Numbered from the stretch's first letter, positions 1 through 15,500 are shown. The stretch: DNA of 64,000 bases from Steinernema hermaphroditum (GCA_030435675.1 CM059624.1:15958769-16022768); one strand, 5' to 3'. Notes: generated by a model not told the origin, from the letters alone. Numbers and translations are program-made.

Positions 1-598
1 AGTAACTGAGTTCCAGTTGAAGATGAGCAGTAGTTTTGAGGGCAATCTAAAATATCAAACATTGCGTGCTCCCGTTGGATCTGGTGAAACACCGAATCCG
101 GTTCCTAGTTCCTGCCTTATTTTGAATAAGAAAAAGAGATTTTCCATAAAAAAAATAAAAGAAAAGTTTTCATTTGGAAATACAAATAAAAGCTAGGACC
201 AATGAGTTGCGTTGGCTGATCAAGGGGTCGGAGAACGCATGGGAAATCGTCGGGCATCGGTCACTATGACGTTCAAGCACCTTTGCTGCTTGTCCATACT
301 GTCTTCATGCCCCAGGTCAGTCTTAGTTAATTCGACAAGAAAGTTTAGTTAATTTGCAGCCAACTCCTTGTTGACACAATTTCTCAACTTCTTAGAATTT
401 GCTCTCAATGTGACATTACAAAAAGAGACCGACATGTGCGCTTGGAAGCTAAGCTCCTATTGTAAGCGTGGCTAAGACAGCATCCCACCAATCAAGTAAA
501 TAGTCCCTTGGAGAGGTCCATGAAGGTTCGGTGTCTCGAATCGCCAGGTGGTGCTTCGCGGACCATGAACATAAAATGGTTCACAGAAAACGGAGAAC
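1..598. other. Upstream region with a possible signal-peptide exon
   Basis: No firm gene is visible. An ATG at 266 (in frame with another at 239) opens a short hydrophobic reading frame (MTFKHLCCLSILSSC...) ending at 315 on a donor-like GTCAGT. This could be the signal-peptide exon of the polycystin gene downstream. However, its phase does not join cleanly to the acceptor at 777-778, so a further exon would be needed. Confidence 0.3.
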
Positions 599-3500
599 AT
601 GCAGGGGCATCGGAACATACGCTCCTTAGACATAACCTATCGCCAATACGAACGCACTAACCCATTTTGCCCCAGGATTACAAAAAATAGACGAAAAATA
701 AAAAAGCGACATTTTCAGTGGAACAACCCAATAGAAACCTTCAAGGCACTCAAGTGCCTCTACAGAATTTTGTTTCAGAAGATCTACACTCTTTGCCTAA
801 TTGAAGGCGTTCAAGCTGAATACTACGCCTTCGAGGAGGATGGAGGCAAGCGCGAAGTGTTTGTTAAGGACGCCGATCGGATATATAAAGTAAATACGAA
901 GTTCTACTACGTTGTCACAGTGGCCTATAAGAAAAACAGTCTAAGTAAGCACCGAATTTTGGCTTATTATTTGTTTTTTGTCTTTGTAGAAAACTGCAAA
1001 GGTGAATGGTACTACTACAAAGACTTCGAAGTTAAGAAAGATGACTCATGCTTGAAGTCTTTCGGCAAAGATGCACAAGTCGATATTAAGAAGTTGGACA
1101 AGAACTGTTATCTTGAAAGTTAGTGAATACAGGTCGTCCTAATACGGTATATGACTACTTTAGCATTCGATAAATCGTTTGTGCTTAGCAGTGGAGAGAG
1201 TGATAGCAGCGAACAGAGCGTCACTTACAAATCGGTAGGATAACTTGACTTTATTCAAGACGTTAATAAAATTACATTTTAATTAGGAAGGAGAATATGA
1301 GACGGAGGTTACGATTCAAAATTTCTACAGCAAATTTCCCGAGTTGGGAACATCGAAGGCTCAGCTGCCCAAAGTGACGATTGGGGAACCGACCACAACG
1401 ACCACAACGAGTACTACGACGTCAGAATCCACCACAACAAGTCCATCTACGACCACCAGTCCTTCTACCACCAAGACAGTGACGAGAAAAGGTTCTGAAA
1501 CGCCGCAAATCGTCTTTTGCTCAGACATGAATACCACAACGACTACAACCACAGAGGCGACCACAACAGCTCAGACGACAACGGAATCGACCACAACGTC
1601 TTCTACGACTACCGAGACAACATCGACTACAACGGAAAGCACAACGACCACGGAGCCGACGACCACAACGACTTCTACGACTACTGAGGCGACATCGACC
1701 ACAACGGAAAGTACGACGACGACGGAGCCAAGCACCACTACTTCGAGCTCTACAACCACCGAACCGTCGACTACTACCACAACTGAAGCTTCTACCACGA
1801 CGACCGAACCGTCCACCACCACTACCACTGTCACAACGACCGAATCGACCACTTCGACCACTACACCGGAGACAACGTCATCGACAACAAGTTCCACCAC
1901 CACCGAGTAAGGCCATCTAATTAGCTACTTTATTTGAGCATACGCTTGGAGAACCTACTAAATAAACTGTTTACGAACATGGACACTACCTGCAGTTGTA
2001 ATGTTGATGTTCGGGGAAAAGCGCTAAACTTGAGGTCACATTATCCAAAGGAAGGCGGCTTTACTTTGTTGAGACTGGAACTACTGTCAAGAAAATTCAA
2101 ATTTTGTTGCTGCGTATGCGATGTTTTGCTGTATTTTTTATTTATAATATCATTAATGGCGGTTTACAAGTCCACAATGCGTGCATTGCTTGGCCGTTAT
2201 TGGCCGAGCTTACTACTTGAGCATGGATGAGCCAAGCACTATGAGTCTTTATGTAACAAGATAGTAAAAAAAGGTTGGCTATTGTGTTTTGCAAACTGGG
2301 CTACAACACTGCTCAAATAAGGCATTAGGAAACTGGGCTTATCGAACATTCCTTACAAAAATTCATACTGTTTCGTTGAGAAGGCAAAACAATTTCCAGA
2401 CCAACAACAAGCAGTTCGACTACGACGACAACAGAGACCCCTACAACAACATCGACCTCGACCTCCACGGAATCCACGACAACCACCATTTCGTCCACGA
2501 CAACTGCAAGTACATCCACCACATCGCAGAGCACCACCAGTACCAGCACAACTACAAGGACCGCCGAACCAACCACTTCGATGACAACTACAGGTAAATG
2601 CCAATTATCGACCAGGCATCAATAAAGTAATACGCTGAATAATACGTTGACAATGCAGCTCCCTATTTTGACCCAGATTGATTCGGCTGGCGAACGGATC
2701 AGATCGGCTCGCGCCAGCCGGTTGACGGCTCACGAAACGGTCCAATCCGTCGACCGTTCAACCGGTTGGCCTGTTGACTCACCCGTCGGCTCAGCCGTTG
2801 AACCGATCTCTTGGCGGCATATGCATTGGCATGCATATCCCATGTGGTCGCTACCGTCTGTTTGCATCGGTACGGAGAGCGCGGGACAAAGAGAGATGTG
2901 ATTTATTGAGAAGTCAACCGGTTAAACGGTTGATATACGGCTCAGCCGATATCCACCTCTTGCTTAACTGTTACGGCCGTTGAGCTATTGCTCATCTCTA
3001 TTTGGACCCATATCGTTTGTCATTTAAATCATGTAAACAGCACATCATTCTTTTCATTAAACTGCTTCTTATCATCATATCCTTTTTTCAGAAGCGACGA
3101 CCTCGACAACTACGCCGTTGATCACCACAAGTACTTCCGCTGCTCCGAACACCACAACCACGTTGACTTCAACGACGACAGAGTCATCAACCTCAAGTTC
3201 CACCACTACTCTAGAAGCCACCACTTCTAGTAGTTCTACTACCACTACACCTTCGACTACGACTTCAATGACTTCGACAAGAAAGTGGCCCACAAAATCC
3301 ACTCCAAAGATCACAACGACTGCCACTTCTACTACTATTACTACTACGACGGAGCTTACGAAACCAACCACTCTAGAGGAATTGACGACGACGACTCAGT
3401 CTATGACGTCAACGTCCGGCACCTCGACTAGCACGGCATCTACAACTACGACTTCGACCAGTACTATATCCAAAAGTTTGTCGACTACGACGGCGCCAAC

Positions 3501-6500
3501 CAAGGCATCTTCATCGAGCGCCACTGCAAGTAAAGAACTTGAAAGAACTTCGACAATATCGGAACCTTCGACCACTACAACTTCATGCTCGACGACATCC
3601 ACCACCTCTTCAACGACATCATCCACATCTCCATCAACATCTCCATCGACTATTCAAACGGGTGGTGGATTGGATCAGGATAAGCTAAAAACAACGGGAA
3701 CTGACAAAGTATGATGTAAGACGGAGATCGTCAGTACCAACCGGTTTTTAGGATTGCTTTATCAATTCGATAAAGATTTTCGATCTGTCCTTGGATGGTG
3801 CTGCTCCAACGTCTGTGAAGAACGCTTCCGAGTTGAGCTTCACTAGTGATGCACAGGTATTAAATCAATTTCTACATGTCTAGTTCTATGCAATATTGCA
3901 TTCTTTCCCATGAAACTTTCACCTTTAACTAATCCCTTTGTTTTAAGCATTTGATCTGATTGAACTTTTTTTGGATTTAAAGGGAGCATATATACATGAA
4001 GAACATCTGTTATCCGAATCATGATCAGCCGGATCGTTTATCTAGGAAGTTCCCCGCCCCGACACATGAACACTATGGATTCAAAACACAAGTGCTTGTT
4101 TAAGTATATGCTGGGTGACTTGGGAATCGCCGGTGGGAAACGGATTTGTCATTGGTGAGGAAGGATCGTATGCCTTTTTAACATGCCTAGATTGTCCTTG
4201 GGTCGCTATTATTTATCAGTAATAATTCATCATCTTTGGGATCATCGGGAATTCTAGACTTACTTCAGATATGGGGCTTAAGCTTAAAATGTCGCACATA
4301 AAATCCAACAAAAAATATTTTTTTCCAGGCGGAATGCACCGATGGTCTTTCCTACCTTTGGGCAATGTACGACAACGAAGAAATGGATCAGTCCGACCTA
4401 CTCATCACTTCCGATAAGAAGAGTGTGAGCATCAATGGCACATTGTTAAGTGACTCGAGCTACAAGCTGTGTTTGACTGTAAAATGTACGAAACGAAAGC
4501 TTGAACATTCAATGCATGATGTGCTTTCAGCTCCAAAAGACGAGAAGTCCACGTGTGGATATTTTGCCGTTTCGCACAGCTACTTCACCGTTTCTTTCGG
4601 TTCGCATGGCAATTCGATGAAAGTTCTAGAAAAGGAGATGTTCGTTCTTGATCCGCTGGCTAATACGGTCACAGTTCCTGCCGTTCCGAATGTGACATAT
4701 GAGTGGTTCTGTCGAGAGAAAGGTAGCGGGGAGTACAAGAAGCTCAGCGGATCTGGTTGCTTCAAAGAAGGTAGGTCTCTTTTGAGAATTTTAGAAGTCT
4801 GGCAGAGCAGATAATGGATTTGCGAGGGAAGTCACTTAACGCCTTTGGTTAATCCTTGTAGCCCAAAAAAAAAACAGTAACCATAAAGTGTGTAACAAAC
4901 AGATAAAGACAAAGTTCGGAAATTTCGAACGTCTCTTTCAAAAGCGGATCGGTATGACGCGAAAACCATCTAAATTTAAGTTAAATTCCTTCATAGTTGG
5001 AGTTGCTGGGTGAGCCTGCTGAAATTCTCGGATATATCACGTCCCTAGTGCCCAAATTTTGCTAAAGATTACCTTTGGATGTGATCTGAACCCTGTGCTT
5101 TTAGGTTATGAACAGCTACCATGGAATCTTGGCCGTGTCGAATTTAAAGACCCATCTGAAATATTCAAAAAGATTCCCGGCAGCTACGAACTGAAAGTGG
5201 TGGCCAGAGGAAACAGATCTGATGGCGAAGAAGTGCAAGCTTCTTCAGAAATCGAAATCGATCTCATCGACCAGAACTCCGATGTTACTGTCAGTTTTAG
5301 GTAACCCTCATTTCCTTAGAGCATCTAACCTTTTGCCAGCTGTCAACCTGACTGTGTATACATCTCAAACCGAAACAGCCACAAGATCTCCGTCGGATAT
5401 CAGCGAAGCGTGGACGTGGACTGTAAGAACTGTGACGAGACTCGCCGACTGGATCATGTCCGCTATCGTGTGATGTTCAACAATGGGTCGTTTACGGAGT
5501 GGGAGAAGTCAACTGATCTTTTGGATGGAGACGACAGGAAGATTCGGGTTGCCGTATCCAACAAAGTATAGATGGTCTTGCCTAATCCACTGTCTTAATA
5601 ATGCTTTAGCTTATGCCGGAAAAGCTCCGCAGAAATGATGTCAAATCGTTCGAACAGCAGGCAACGGTGATCGTGGAGAAAGAGGGAAGAAGTTTCTCGG
5701 ATGTTTTCACGCAAACTTACGATGTATGATAGTTAGATGTCTATTCTTGTAATGTTTGAATGCAGAATAACCAAGGACCAGCTGACGGGGAGTGCTCCAT
5801 TGACAACTTAACACCGACAAACACAGAGAACGTGACGATGACTTGTGGCGGATGGACCGATGAGGATGGAATCAGCTCTTATAACATCTATAGTAAGTTT
5901 TGTCTAACATGGAATTTACATGCCTTCGTTGTCCTGGTATGCGCGAACTTATAGCGAACTCCAAACCAGTTAACTTTTTCAACCATGTGAAACAAATAAT
6001 GCAGACGATCAGAGAAAAGCGGACCTACAACTGCTCTTTTGACTGTGCTCTTTCTTCTAACCGCTCCTCGCAAACAGTCGCAATTAACATGCTGCAGTAT
6101 ATGATGCAACGACTGGGCGTCGGACTGTGAAAGTTCACCGAGTTGGCTTCACTGTTCAACATCAGTCAATATTGAGTGAGAGACAGAGATCTCACTCGGG
6201 ATCTCACTCGTGTCGTGGTGGCGAGCGGTCGGTCCTCCGGTCACTCTCTGAGTGTCTGGTTGGTCAGATGGCAAACCTCGTGGCAGTTGTGACTGTTCCG
6301 GCTTCCAGAGGGAATTGGGACACCCGGAAGCCGTAGCCCCACCACCGCTGACAACAAGATGTCCGACGCCAGGAATCCGACGCCCAATGCTGCGTGAGAT
6401 GTCACCCCGAAAGTCGCCGACGCTCTGAGGACCAGCGATGACGCAACTCCCGGACCATGGACCATCAGATGGAAGCTCAGAAGCGTCCGCTGTGCCGCAA

Positions 6501-9500
6501 ACGATATTCCGCTGCCGCAGATGAAGATTTGCCGATTCCCAGATGCCCCGTGAAGTGCGCCGTCTACGACCGGTTCGACATGTACACCGCGCCAGAGATG
6601 AAGTCGTCTGCCAGACATCCTCTTTTTGTCTATTTTCGGTGTCGCGCAAGGCGTAATGCCTTTGATTCGCAAAATAAAGTAAAAAAAGTCAATATTGAGT
6701 TTATTGTAGCGATACAGAATTTCAAAATGAGCGAGCGTTTGTGAGGAGGAGGGCTGTGCGGGACTTTTCAACTTTGATAAGCCGACTCGTGAGCCATCAA
6801 CGTGAGCGGTGCGAAGAGAGCGCCGGCGACGAGCGTTGAATTTTCTCTCTCGTCGTCGGAGCTCTCTTCACATCGTTCCCCGCGAACGGTCGCTAAGCTC
6901 GCATTGAGAAACACTTAACTGAGCTGGGTGGAACAGCCGGCTACAACTCGGCTCCAGCTCAGTACACAGTTAATAGGAGCTTACCTAAAATACCATCCCG
7001 TTACTTCATACTTCTTTATTAATTTTCAGGCCAATATAACGATACGGAACCTTACGCCCTCGTCGCTTCTTCAAATGATCCCTCACAAACGTTCAAGCTC
7101 CGCACGGGTGAATACAAACTATTCGTTCGCGTTTTGGACGGTCTCCGAGCTGAAAGTGAAGTTGTTCATCTGGGAAAAGTAGTTGTCACAAAGGAGCAGG
7201 TAACGCACTCAATACCAAACATGCGAAATCTCCCTAGATGGACCTTGATGACGCTATCGCCAACGCTAATGGCATCCACGACGTGGCCAACATCCTCGAC
7301 GAACTGAAGAACCAATCGACTTTAAACGACTTTGTGAACGGCAAGATGGATACTACTAAGCACCCATGGGCGTCCGAGCTGATTGAATATTCAAAAAACA
7401 AATCGGTATGCTGTCGAAATCAGAATTTTGTCGAAAGCGACGTTTAGGAGACAGCCAAGGTCATTGACGCGCTTAGAAAGAGCTTCGCTGAGCAGCTGGC
7501 CATCAATGACCAGAACCTGACGGAAGCCCAAATCCAACAGATCACGGACAAGATCCTCAGAGAACAAAATTCGAAGCTGGCTGAGGTAACCTCAAAAATA
7601 TAAAGAATTCGACCAGTTTGGGATGACTTCTAGGCTATGGGAGGTCTACTAAAAGTCACCGCCAACAAGAACCCTGAGAGCCCCGAAGACGTCGGCCAGC
7701 TCCTCGGCACCGTCAACGAAGTCCTGCAGAATTCGATGAAGTTCACGATGAAGAAGAGGAGACCTGGAGACGCAGCAAAAGGGGAATACAAGGTCTTTTT
7801 CGCCAGAATGAGGATCAAGGGTACCAATTTGATCGTGGTCAATGCTCAGGTTACTCTACTAGCGTCTCTTTTAATGCTCGTTTGTGATTCAGATCAACAT
7901 AGACGGAACGACTACGTTTATTCAAGGCGATATCCAACCTGCAAAGGGGATGAACAAACCTGGAGACGCTTTTGAGGTGAGGAAGACTGTCAAGGATATG
8001 CTAGCGATTAGCTTTAGCTCGGCCTGAACTACATGCTGTTGAATGGAGTTGTGGCTTTGATGGACCCTATTTACGATATTCGAGCGGATACGAAGACTGA
8101 GGGTATCAGCGAGATGCTTGATAATGCTGTGCGTATCGATTTCTTTGGAGAGAATGAGGTACGTCTGGGTGCTGATGAACTTGCCAATTCGTGAAAGTGG
8201 GTGCATATGGCATACAAAACAACTGTATTCAAACAGCTTTTTATATGTTTGAGAAATCTAGTTGTCTCATTTGTTTCTCACTTATTTCGTACTTGCAATT
8301 ACTCTGCAGGGATTCGTTGACGGGAAACACGTGGCCTGGAACGTCACCTACGACAAATCGAAGGACCAAAAGACGCAGAACATCGCAAATAGTTCCTTCA
8401 CAACCTACACATATGTTCTTCCTGGATCGTCCATAGTTGTATCTCAGGTGAAGCTGTAGCCATTCTGACGACTCTGACATTCTTTCTGCTTTGCAGGTAA
8501 CCCATTCCACCAAGAAACTCTTTTTCCGCGGCGAGAAAATGGCCGTTTCATCAGTGATGCTTAACGTGGAGTTCAACAATGAGAAGAGAACTCTTCTTTT
8601 TAAGTAGGAGATCGTTCTCAATAATGACTAACTACATCTTATAGAAATGGACTAATGGAAATCCTCAACGTCTACAAGGAGACCTTTGACGCCTTCATCC
8701 ATGACACTGAATGGACCAACAAGAAAGAGTTTGACGCACGCTACAAGATGATCGTCCAGGATACGATCAAGCTGGAAAATATGAATAAGACGATTGTTTT
8801 GCAAGCCCAGGAGTCATCACTTCCAGTAGAGCTGAAGCTCGATGGAGAATATATTCGTCTTCAGACGGGTTTCGAAGGTACTCACAGCATTCACGGCTAA
8901 CAATAACAAAAAAATTGAGATGTGCCTCTGTTACCCATTGCCCCAACGGAGTCAAATGTTGGTTCGTCAAAATTGGTGATCGAGGGTGGCTACTTGAACA
9001 GAGAGCTCTTCTCGGAAGCCTTCAACGCAGGCAAGACCATCAACGTCCCAGAGGGATATGTGAGTTAGTTCGACGGCTTTCTTTGGGAGTAAGCTCATCA
9101 ATGCAGATCAGCATCGACGGCGGAATGAATCTTACCATGAGCAACGGCCAAATGACCTACGAGGACGGAAACTTAAAGTTCGGAATCGACCCAATGGCGA
9201 GAACTCAGGAACTCACGAATGTTAATTGGACGGTAGGCGATTATCTATGCGCACATAAAGAACATTTCTAGCAATATTAAGGCCGGAATAAGTGAAAATC
9301 TGAAAATAAAAAAAAAATCAGAAAAAAAGCTGAGAGAAAACTTAAACTACCTGAAAAGAACAACATAAAAATTAAATCTCCCCTTGTTGTTCATTTTGCC
9401 TCTCATACCAGTAGTACTTGGTCGTTGGCGAATAAGATAAACGCTTGTGGACAGTGAACATAGATGGAGACCTTCCAGTTTTCATTCCTTTCATCCCAAC

Positions 9501-12500
9501 ATTCTAGTGGCGATTATTGGTCTAATGTGGCTAGTAAAGTGTCTAAGCTGTACGAAGCTATCAAGACTGTAGGGCCTTCGTTTCAGGTTCGCTTAAAATA
9601 TCTCATCATGAGCATAAGAAGGAGTCAAAGCCAGGACGATGCTAGTCTGCATGCAAAACGCATGCTGGTGTATTTTTGAGTGTCGATTTTTAAATGACGG
9701 TTTTGTCGGGTAACCTTCGCAATCCGAGCCCTTTTTTGGGCATCATTGTGTTGGAAGCAGAACTTTTCTATTCTTGTGCTTGTATGCTGCATCTGTATAA
9801 TATTTTGTTATCCAGCTCAACATGGAAGGACAACAAATAGTAATGACCCTCACCAGGGGCACCTTCAACGTCAACCTCCAACCACATTTCGCTTCTGTAC
9901 TCGACGTTGGTCCCGGCCAGCGGATCTTCCTGGATGGCGGCGAGATAGCCCGAAACTGTAGTAACTGCTTGGTCGTCAAACACGCGAGGATTTCCCACAT
10001 GGGCGACTTGCCACGCAACTCCGCTAGCATTGAAGAACAGAGCATCATCGATCAGGATAGCATTACACATATCAACACGGTTCTCGAAAAAACGGACAAC
10101 TACTTAAAGAACAACGCTGATAAGCTTTCCGACGCAGAGCTGAAAGAGACCACGGAGAGCGTACTTGGAATCATTGGGAAAACGGCTAAAGCCATTCGTG
10201 TAGGCCTGCAGAATCCTTTGAATAACGATCTGGCGTCGAGTTTGGCATATGAGAAGGAGAACTATGATGAGATTTTTATTCCTTTACCAGAAAACCCAGG
10301 TAAGAACTTCATATCTTAATGAATACCGCTGATTTATCCGACATCCGCTACGTGGAGGAGTACACAGAAGAGGAATGGGCGGAGGAAGCTGTCCGATTGA
10401 GACAGAAGAGGGCAGCCATCCAGATGATGACGACGGCCAAGAAGCTCTTCACCACACTGGAAGACGCACTAATCAAAAGAGCGCTGGACAGCAACAACCT
10501 CTCTCCTATTGTCCATTCTGTTGGAGGCAGTACTCTCGCCCTAGAAATCGGCCTTCCCAACGATCTTCTCTCGAAGGAGTTCATCTGCGATGAGTGGAGG
10601 GTCAAGTTCCCCCCACGCATGAGTCTCATGAACGTCTACGACGTTGGCGAGCGCGAGCTCATCAGAACGTCGATGATCTGCATGGCTGAGAACATGTACA
10701 TGTACTCGGATAACGCCAAGTACTTGGTCTCTTCTGGAACTCTAGAATTGAAGCTGAAGAGGATGAATGGAAGAGAGATTATGGTTCACGGTGCTATCGA
10801 GCCCATTATGCTAAGGACAGACCCGAAGGGAGAACATGGAAGAGCGACCGAGATGCTACCGTTCAAGTTCGAACCGTATCAGGTATGATAGTTCACATAC
10901 TTCATTCATGCCCACATCGGTTCCCCAGTGGATGGTGTTTTGTATACAGCGTTCCTCCATTACCAATGGGACACTAAACCCTTTATGCGGCGAGATGGCC
11001 GAGCGGTCTAAGGCGCTGGTTTAAGGCACCAGTCTCTTCGGAGGCGTGGGTTCGAATCCCACTCTCGTCAAATGTTTTTGTTACACTACAAATACCTTTT
11101 TTTGAGAAGACGGTACATTCCACTTCTGCTTTTGTGCTTTTCTATGTTCGGCGGATCCATTCTCAACGCATCATTGCATCCTTTTTATTGTGTTGCCCCA
11201 TTGTATTATTATCTTCAGGTCCTCGACTACCACACATTTCGCACAATCCAATGGAACTCCTCCATAACCATCGAATTCGAACCGAACATGAAACTCGAGA
11301 AGGACGTATGGATCTTCGTCGCTTTTCAACGACTTCCTGGACCACTGCCCCATGATCACGACTGGCGATTCAATGTGAAAGAAAAGCGCTGTAAGCCCTC
11401 CTTCTCTCTACCTTTCTACCGAAATTTCAGTCAAATCCCACTTCCCTATACCCGCTCCGGAGTTATGGAATCGTACCGGACTCTTCTATGTCGGCGTAGG
11501 CACGATAGCCGAGGGTGACGACGCAAAGAATCCGAACAAGTCCGTCCTCTATCAAACGTCAATTTCGAAGAATTGGGTATTTGACCGGAAGCCGAGTTTC
11601 GACTATAAGCTGAAGGCAATCAACAAAGGATGCTACTTCTTCAACGACAGAAAGGAGCGTTTCGACAGCACCGGAATGGACCCTCAGTTTACTATGGGTA
11701 CTAAAGATGTGAAGTGCCATGCGGATCACTTGACGACATTCTCGGTTGGACTGTTTACACCAGAGGTTTCTGGAGACTTTACATACAGATTCATCAGGAA
11801 CTACTACGAGGCAAATCATATAGATCGGTGGTTCCCAAACGGTAATTATTTCAGAGAAGATTCGACATGTTCAATGCCACAACTTGCCTCGTCATCGGGA
11901 TGCTCATCGCCCTATTCTTCGCAATCAGACACGACGTTCGAGATCGATCAAAAGGAGGCATTCAACCAATGAAGGACAACCGTCCAGCCGATCACTACTT
12001 GTATCTGGTCGTCGTCGAAACGGGCTATGGACGTTACTGCAGCACGGACTCGGGAGTCTTCTTCAACATCACCGGAACTGAATATACAGAAGTCGATCGG
12101 AAGATGAAAGGAATGGATGGTGGACTGAAATCGTTTCTATCGGGTCGAACCGATCGTTTTTTGATGACAACTCACTGGCCTCTTGGCGAGCTGAGGACCC
12201 TGCGCATATGGATAGATTCGACGGGAATGGACCATCGTCAATCGTGGTACTGCAAGAAGGTTACGTTTTTGGATGTGCAAACGGAGAAGACCTACGATTT
12301 CGATGTGAACAACTGGATGGGAATTCAAAACGGTGATGGACAGGTTGGGTTCTGCTGTCAGAAAAAAAAAGATTTAAGTTAACATGTTTTAGACTGCGAG
12401 ATCGGTCAATGTGACGGAGAAGAGAGACACGTTTGCTGACATAATCAGCTGGCACTCGATGGCCGAACACATTTCGTGGTTCAATATGTGGAATGGTAGC

Positions 12501-15500
12501 TTTGGCCTTATTTCTGTTACATTTCTCATCTGATTCTAGGCGGTGGAATGCGCACACGATATCGATGCACTCGAGTAGACCGCTGTTTGAACGTCTTGGT
12601 GGCCTTACTTTTTGTTTGCTTCACGAACGCTCTTCACTGTAAATACAAGCGCTATGAACGTCGACGTTCTATCTTCACTCTGGGAGATCGCAGCTTCACT
12701 TTTGAAGATGTACGGCTCCAATTTTTAACGTGATTTTTTCATATACCCCTTTAGTTCCTTTACGGATGTCTGTACGCTCTCATGGGAATTCCAACGACGA
12801 TCCTCTTCCCAATTCTATTGAAGTAGGTCAACATATTACTATTCTTTCAAAATTCTTATTTGAAGCCAATGCCTTACCAAACGTGCGCTGGAGTTGCGCA
12901 AGAAATCCCTTCAGCCCTGGCAGCCAGAAATGGTGATCCCTGAAAGGAAACTGCATGGATGGCACCCTTACTTTGCAAAGGCCTTCCGACTCATTTGGTG
13001 GTTTGCGGCCATTGTACTCTACATGGCTATTGTTCATACGGGAATCTCAACGTTCTATCAAGAAAACATCACTTTTGGGAATAGATGGTTCATCAGCGTA
13101 ACTACTTGGTTTGCGGTGGACGCTATCAAGGTATGTCACGATGAAATCAGGCAGTGAAAGTAGATCAAGATATCAGAGGAAGTCATAAGTTTGAACGAGA
13201 ATATTCACGCCCATATATCCCAAAGGTTCGTCCTTGTGGTCCTATGTTCATGCACTGGCTAATGGTCCGTGTACAAGATGTAAGACCACCTTGTCCGTTT
13301 TCGAAGTATCGAGTTGTATGAAGCCGTAAAGTCATATAACATCGGCCAGAAAACGGACCAAGTGGTCTGAAACCTTCAAGACCATTAACCATAATACAAT
13401 GACGAACCGCTGGTGATATGAAAGCGTGAACATACAGGCATACACACTTATGACATGCAAACGGCTTCAAACATAACGCAACATTGTACTTCTTAGGCTT
13501 TCTTCTGCTCAATGTATTGCACGATGATCAAAAGGAACTACTCACTTATAAACGACTTCGAATTATCTCTTCTCACTATTCTTCCGCTGTCGTCATTTGC
13601 ACGTAAGCGTATGCTGTCATTATCTGTTAACCTCATCGGTCTCAGAGGCCCCAGAATCGCTTAAAGATCAATCCATTGGAGAGATTGTTGCGCAAGTGGC
13701 AGAAATCAGAGAGGATCGAGAAAACCGCATGCGGGATGAACAGCTGTAAGTCTGACCTGTGAGGCGCCTAGATGTGACTGTTGAGGGAGAGACCGTTCAT
13801 ATTATAAAATGTTCAGATTCCGAACGACTCACGAAGTGGTGTGGTTCTTCATTTGCCTAATCATCCTTCTAGGACTAAGCTACTTCAGCCGTGATGGCAC
13901 CAGCTACATGTACCAAAGCAAAGTATCGATCGAATTACAAACCAGCTTGCCATAAAAAGACGTTCAGGTCAGAGCCCTTCTCAACATTGATATCCCTACA
14001 ACACCTCCGAAGAACGGTACATCCTTCATGAGAATATCAAAAGCGAGTGACTTTTGGACCTGGGCGAGGAAAGACCTCGTGAGCGCGCTTCGAGTTAATT
14101 GGAACGATGGAAAGCCGGCTTTCGGAATGAGAGGCTTTATGAACGACAAGGCGAGCAGATGCATGGGTTACGGTACAATCAGGCAGATCCGATCGAAGTA
14201 CAACGAGAATTGTAATGTTCTGCGTGGATTCGATCGAATATTTGATCATTGTAATGGGCGGACCAGCACAATGTAGGTTAAATACTACTATCTGGGTAGT
14301 TTTCAATCAGTTCGTCAGCAAGCGCTTCCCATTATCATGCTTGACCCTCTGTTTTAGATACGAAGACACCCAGTCCTATGACCTTAGCTGGAGCAAGCAC
14401 ACTAACATCACAGATGAGATCATCGAATACTACCACCGCAGCGAAGACGAACTGATGGGAAAGTCGTTTTGGGGATATCATGACTCGTACACTGGAGGTG
14501 GCTACGTCACCTTCCTGAATGGAAGTGCCACTGCTCTGCGAGATAAATTCCATCGACTCGAAAGAGAAAAGTGGATCGACGACCGGACTCGAGCCATTTT
14601 CGTCGAGTTCTCTGCCTACAACGCCCAAGTGAACATGTACATCGTGGTGCAGCTACTTGTGGAGGTGCCCCTGTCAGGAGCGTACCATCCATCGGCTTGG
14701 ATAGAGGCTGTTCGCCTGGAGAAGTACGTCGGATCTACGAAGAATATTGTGATCGCTTTCGAAGTGGCTTTCGTCATGTACACGATTTTTTCGATTGCCA
14801 AAGAGGCTCTGATAGTCTTTTTCATGGGGTGGAGGTGAAGATCATGTAATGTGCTACAGTAACCAAGGAGTTTAGACGATACTTCGGCGATTTTTGGCAT
14901 GTCATTGACCTAACCACCATGAGCCTGGCCGTAGCAGCCGTGATGAGCTACCTCATCCGCTTGAATGCTGTGTTGGAGTTGAGCAGACGATTCCAGGAGA
15001 CCAACGGAAATCTTTATGTTAGACTGGACAAGGAACGAGATCTAGAGCTGAATTTCTTGATATTCATTGGGGCAGTGATCTTCTTCTCGACTATCAGAAT
15101 GATCAAAATCTTAAGGTAGTCAAAGCTTTACTTACCCCACCCAAAGCTCCAATTTCTAGCTTTAATCGCCGCATCGGAGTGCTCGCCATCACCCTGCAGC
15201 GCGCTTTCTGGTCTATGATCAGTTTCGGAATGTGCTTCACCATTATCGCCGGAGCTTTCAACACAGCCCTTTACTTGCTTCTTTTCTCAAAGGTCGAAAC
15301 GTACAGAAACATGCCCGTCGTCGTCATGACGACGTTTGTGTCGGTCCTCGGAAAATTCAACGCTTCTGACGTTCTGAAAACGAACATGCTTGGTATGCCA
15401 TTTCGTTGAAAATCCGATTCGATGTGGGTGGCCCACGAGTCATCTGCGACTGGATCCTTTATACAGACATCCTTAAATAGCACAAAAGTACTTGAACGGT

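Noticed and set aside
1361..1903. Long minus-strand Val-rich open frames opposite the lov-1 mucin exon
   Set aside because: They are the mirror of ACN/TCN codons (GTN/GAN), low complexity, with no start or splice logic.
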